Made by a program: the position numbers and the translations under genes. A model generated the notes under the pieces. The model was not told where the DNA came from. It searched no databases and saw only the letters and a program-made list of their open reading frames with translations. Positions 5,865 through 9,115 of a stretch of 9,115 bases of DNA are shown piece by piece. Position 1 is the stretch's first letter, and the number at the start of each line of letters is the position of its first letter. Source of the stretch: Bacteroidota bacterium (GTDB lineage: Bacteria; Bacteroidota; Ignavibacteria; Ignavibacteriales; Melioribacteraceae); assembly GCA_023453125.1 (NCBI GenBank), contig JAEXUB010000017.1, forward strand, positions 1-9,115, given 5' to 3'.

Positions 5865-8800
5865 TTTTAAACCGACTTCATAAATTTTATTTTCGAGCAG
5901 GGTAGTCTTTAATACAGGGTCCTTTCGTTCGGTGCGAAGGCGGAAATTTGATAACAAGGGTATTTCAAGCTTCAGGTTCATATACCTTAGATCCTGCAGA
6001 GCCTGCGTAGAACCGCCTACTTCGTATGAGAATCCCTTTATGGCGCCGCTCAATGAGAAGATTTCGGGGCCGAGTTTAACATCCGTTACCACATCTCCAA
6101 GAGCGGAATTGAGAAATCCTGTTAAGAAAGAACCAACCAGGGAAGTAGCAACGCTGTTGCTTAATGTAGATGCGAGAGATGTCTTTTCCCCCTGAGTAAG
6201 TTCATCTTTCAATTTACCGGTCAGGATAAAGGAGATAGCGTCATTATCAATATCCTGCGGATCTTTACGCGCCAGTTCCTGCCGTGCATTAATGCCCCCG
6301 AGTTTATAGATTTTAAATTTCCCTTTTTCCTTTGCAAGATTAACCGCGAGCTGATCGAGCGGACCGTTTAATTTCATTTCAACTTCGTAACGGGTTTTTT
6401 CCTGCCCCTCGGGAGCTGCAATGGATTCATTGGAGTAAGTTGCTGTTACATTAAGGTTCGGATTTGCAATATCATTCTCAAAGAATACCGAGCCTTCCGC
6501 TTTAAAGATTTTATAAAAATCGAGATTCGAGCCGGGCTGCAGTACAAGCCTTCCAAGAGGACCGGTATCGCTTCTGAAACTGAGATTGTTTGTCTGGGCA
6601 AATACGGTAAGCTTCTGATTTGCAAGGTTTGTGAATATAAAAACAATGCTTGCGTCGTTTCTTGTTTCAACGGTAATGTTATAATCGAATGTCCCTGCTG
6701 CTGCCGCCGTATTTTTCTTCTTTTCATTCTGCGATGCGATTATTCTTCTGAATTCATCATCCTTGCCGGCATTTGCTTTCTTGTCGGTAAGGTAAGTAAT
6801 CTTAATATTATTTGTTCCTTCACTGCCTGATAATTCCTGTCCGGCGGTATAAGTAAGGCTAGTTTCCTTAAGAATTATTTTCCCCTGGAATAAAGACTTA
6901 CCGTTATCCAGATCGAATCTGAGATCGCCTGCGGATTCAACAAACAGGTCCCCGAAAAACGCGGGAGTTACGATTCTCGATTTTTCACTGTAAACGGCGA
7001 GATCACCGTTCATTGTAATATTCATTTTGGTAATGTCAATTCCGGTCAGAACAACGGAACCTTTTCCGGTCATTGTGCCTATGTAGCGCGAATCGGGAGT
7101 GTTTTTAACAATCAGGCTGTCAACCCTTATGTCGGAACCGTTGAAATTTACTTTAAGACCGCAGTCGTAGGTCATATTATTCAGACGGCCGGTCGCCCGT
7201 CCCTGTTTAATTCTCATAAAGCCGTTGTAAAGTAAATTATTGAGGGTACCGTTAATTTTAAGGTCAGATTCAATATTGCCTTCCTGATTGATAACGAGAG
7301 GCAGCAGGTCGCCGAATGCTGCGGCATCGAAACGCTTTGATTTAAGGAGCAGATTAATCTCCCTGTCTTCGGCAATCCTTTTTTCAACTTCGGTAAAAGC
7401 AAGATTAACCGGGATATAACCGGTAAGAGAGAGGAGGGGAGTATTTGCGGAATTTAGCGAGTCCGCTATCTTAAGATCGGTAGTTATGGTTTCGCCTGTA
7501 TAGTTTAATTTACACAGCAAATCTCCCGATCTTTTATTTTTTATCCCAAAGTTTATAATCTTTATGTCGGTAGAAATAACAGGCTGCGACATCTTTCCAT
7601 CAATGCGGGCGGTTAAATTGAAATTGCCGTTAAAAGAATTGCCGAGTTTGGGAAACATTTTTTCAATTTCTTCAATCTTTATATCATGGAGCACAATATC
7701 CCCATTAATATACCATACATTGAAAATCTGTCCGTCAATGGCAATTGATGAATTACTGTTTTTAATCAGAAGTCCGTTAACCTGAAAATGGTCTGCTGCA
7801 AATGAAAGATAGAACGGTGCAGAACTGGCCCATTCAATACCCTGATTTTCAAAATAGGCCCGTTCAACCCTTATTTCCTGCATCCGGGCAGAAAAAGAGG
7901 CGCTGCCTTCAAGCTCTGCATACCATAAAGAATCTATTTTTGAAGAGGTGTTGTAATAAAGCTTGCTCTCGTTAAATGTAAGGTCAGCATTCAAATCCCT
8001 GAAATCGTTCGAAATATAGAAACGGTCGGCCGATAGGGAGACTGATCCGAAAAGATTCTCAAAAGACAGAGTATTATTGTTTCTGCTGAATTTAAGGTCT
8101 GCCGTCAGGTCAGAAATATAAATAGGATTCGACTTGCCGTTAAGCATAACAAAGTTATCGACCAGAAGTTTTGCCGAAATGGAAAAATTTGATGCTTCAT
8201 TTGTAATTGTGCCGCTGCCTCTTCCATTTAAATCGAGCCTTGAGGCTTTAAGCAGGTCGGAAAAGGGCTTAATATCCTTAAATACAAAATCATATTTGAT
8301 ATTCAGAGGATAATTAACAATATCCGGAATTTTCGTTTCCTCCGAAATAGAAATTTCGGAATCCTGTACAATTGCCAGAGGATTTAATTCATCCAGTTTC
8401 TGCGAAATGATATTGCCGATTGTACTGCTTTCATAATCAACCAGTTCAATGGCTTTTTTAAGGCTGAAATTTCCGGAGAAATTCAGGTCGGCAAATGGAG
8501 AAAAGAGGGTGATGGTATTGTTTTCGTCCTGAGTGTCTACTAAAAGCCTTAACTGCGAAGTTGGTATGGTTTTGTTATTAAAGGAAGAAGCATCCAGGTT
8601 TACCGTTATATCGGATTTCAGGCTGTCCAGATCGAAGTTTTCCCCCTGGGCAAAAATTCCGAAGTTCAATCTTGAATCGAGAGTTGAATCGGCAGTAAAC
8701 TGGTACAGATTAAGCGCATTGAATCTGCCGGCAAAATTGTATTTAGGAGCCCCCTCCTTTGTAAAATCGAAGTTTCCCGAAATGGTCCCTTTAAGATTAT

Positions 8801-9115
8801 TGATTGCCGTATTAAAGTCTACAATAATATTTCCCGACTTTCCGTTAGCGGAAATTTTAAAATCGTGAACCACATTATTCCCGACTTTAGAATTAAGGAT
8901 TTGAGAAACGAACTGAGATTCCAGATTTTCCGGATTAACGCCTTTCCCTTTAATGGTAGAAACGGAATTTATCTCGGTATCGAATCCGGTAACCGGTTTA
9001 AAATTAAGATTAACCGTTTCAATCCGGGCATCATATTCCATCTGTTTCGGTTTTACATTAAGAAATGCCTTGGCTGTTATTTTACCTCCGTCCGAATCTG
9101 CCTTTAGCTCAGAAT
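5847..9115 (-). CDS. tamB: TamB-like translocation/assembly module protein (DUF490), 5' part outside window
   Basis: TamB is a long periplasmic AsmA-like protein, anchored in the inner membrane, whose beta-groove reaches toward an Omp85 partner in the outer membrane. It is linked to outer-membrane protein assembly and lipid transport. About 1088 residues are visible. The methionine codon at 9041-9039 is not the start: the frame stays open to the window edge and reads in-family (DGGKITAKAFLNVKPKQ just before it), so the N-terminal anchor lies beyond 9115. Numbered from that methionine, residues 1-690 are repetitive amphipathic strands of the AsmA/TamB type with G-x-I/L patterns (GNFNLTARIDGK at 472-483, ESDLKINGTL at 591-600). 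Residues about 695-1064 match the C-terminal TamB domain: LVLQPGSNLDFYKIF (832-846), then GSVFFEND and NPNLNVTATY (850-869), then LNGPLDQLAVNL (891-902). The chain ends RFIF. Its stop overlaps the rnr start. An AsmA-like paralogue is possible, but the C-terminal domain favours TamB. Confidence 0.87.
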   Translation of the reverse strand, partial: SELKADSDGGKITAKAFLNVKPKQMEYDARIETVNLNFKPVTGFDTEINSVSTIKGKGVNPENLESQFVSQILNSKVGNNVVHDFKISANGKSGNIIVDFNTAINNLKGTISGNFDFTKEGAPKYNFAGRFNALNLYQFTADSTLDSRLNFGIFAQGENFDLDSLKSDITVNLDASSFNNKTIPTSQLRLLVDTQDENNTITLFSPFADLNFSGNFSLKKAIELVDYESSTIGNIISQKLDELNPLAIVQDSEISISEETKIPDIVNYPLNIKYDFVFKDIKPFSDLLKASRLDLNGRGSGTITNEASNFSISAKLLVDNFVMLNGKSNPIYISDLTADLKFSRNNNTLSFENLFGSVSLSADRFYISNDFRDLNADLTFNESKLYYNTSSKIDSLWYAELEGSASFSARMQEIRVERAYFENQGIEWASSAPFYLSFAADHFQVNGLLIKNSNSSIAIDGQIFNVWYINGDIVLHDIKIEEIEKMFPKLGNSFNGNFNLTARIDGKMSQPVISTDIKIINFGIKNKRSGDLLCKLNYTGETITTDLKIADSLNSANTPLLSLTGYIPVNLAFTEVEKRIAEDREINLLLKSKRFDAAAFGDLLPLVINQEGNIESDLKINGTLNNLLYNGFMRIKQGRATGRLNNMTYDCGLKVNFNGSDIRVDSLIVKNTPDSRYIGTMTGKGSVVLTGIDITKMNITMNGDLAVYSEKSRIVTPAFFGDLFVESAGDLRFDLDNGKSLFQGKIILKETSLTYTAGQELSGSEGTNNIKITYLTDKKANAGKDDEFRRIIASQNEKKKNTAAAAGTFDYNITVETRNDASIVFIFTNLANQKLTVFAQTNNLSFRSDTGPLGRLVLQPGSNLDFYKIFKAEGSVFFENDIANPNLNVTATYSNESIAAPEGQEKTRYEVEMKLNGPLDQLAVNLAKEKGKFKIYKLGGINARQELARKDPQDIDNDAISFILTGKLKDELTQGEKTSLASTLSNSVATSLVGSFLTGFLNSALGDVVTDVKLGPEIFSLSGAIKGFSYEVGGSTQALQDLRYMNLKLEIPLLSNFRLRTERKDPVLKTTLLENKIYEVGLKLRFIF

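Noticed and set aside
9039..9041. Methionine codon as the tamB start
   Set aside because: The frame stays open to the window edge, and the preceding codons translate to TamB-like sequence. There is no signal anchor after this Met, so it is internal.
8533..9107. Two plus-strand frames of 111 and 80 codons opposite tamB
   Set aside because: Both are antisense to clear TamB beta-repeat coding sequence and show no domain or coding signal of their own.

Overview
The window looks like ordinary chromosomal DNA from a Gram-negative bacterium of the Bacteroidota/Chlorobiota/Ignavibacteria type. This placement is inferred from three things: a Bacteroidetes-style signal peptide ending in LFA|Q, an AT-leaning Lys/Asn/Ile-rich proteome, and a large secreted protein joining a peptidase-MA-like domain, a TolB-like propeller and a surface-antigen barrel, an arrangement I associate with Ignavibacteria and Gemmatimonadota. 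No rRNA or other marker gene is present, so the phylum is a moderate-confidence guess.

All genes lie on the minus strand and are tightly packed, so they read from high to low coordinates. First comes the C-terminal 1088 or so residues of a TamB-like (DUF490) translocation/assembly protein, which runs off the right edge (5847 to beyond 9115). Next is a complete RNase R (3757-5847), whose ATG overlaps the tamB stop by one base. After a 40-base gap comes a 1065-residue exported protein (519-3716) with a zinc-protease-like domain, a six-bladed propeller and a C-terminal Omp85-like outer-membrane barrel. A strong intrinsic terminator (478-511) sits 7 bases past its stop. The layout suggests one transcript, with its promoter outside the window.

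Positions 1-477 hold no gene I can support. They carry a cluster of hairpins and related inverted and direct repeats, including three copies of a CCTTCCC...GGGAAGG element, and look like debris of dispersed intergenic repeats.

Functionally, two of the three genes point to the envelope. TamB proteins span the periplasm and work with an Omp85-family barrel (TamA in proteobacteria) in outer-membrane assembly or lipid transport. Here the nearby gene encodes an Omp85-like barrel whose periplasmic part is a metalloprotease-like domain plus a propeller rather than POTRA repeats. Whether the two act together is an inference, and it is the most interesting question in the window. RNase R, lying between them, is a housekeeping 3'-5' exoribonuclease.
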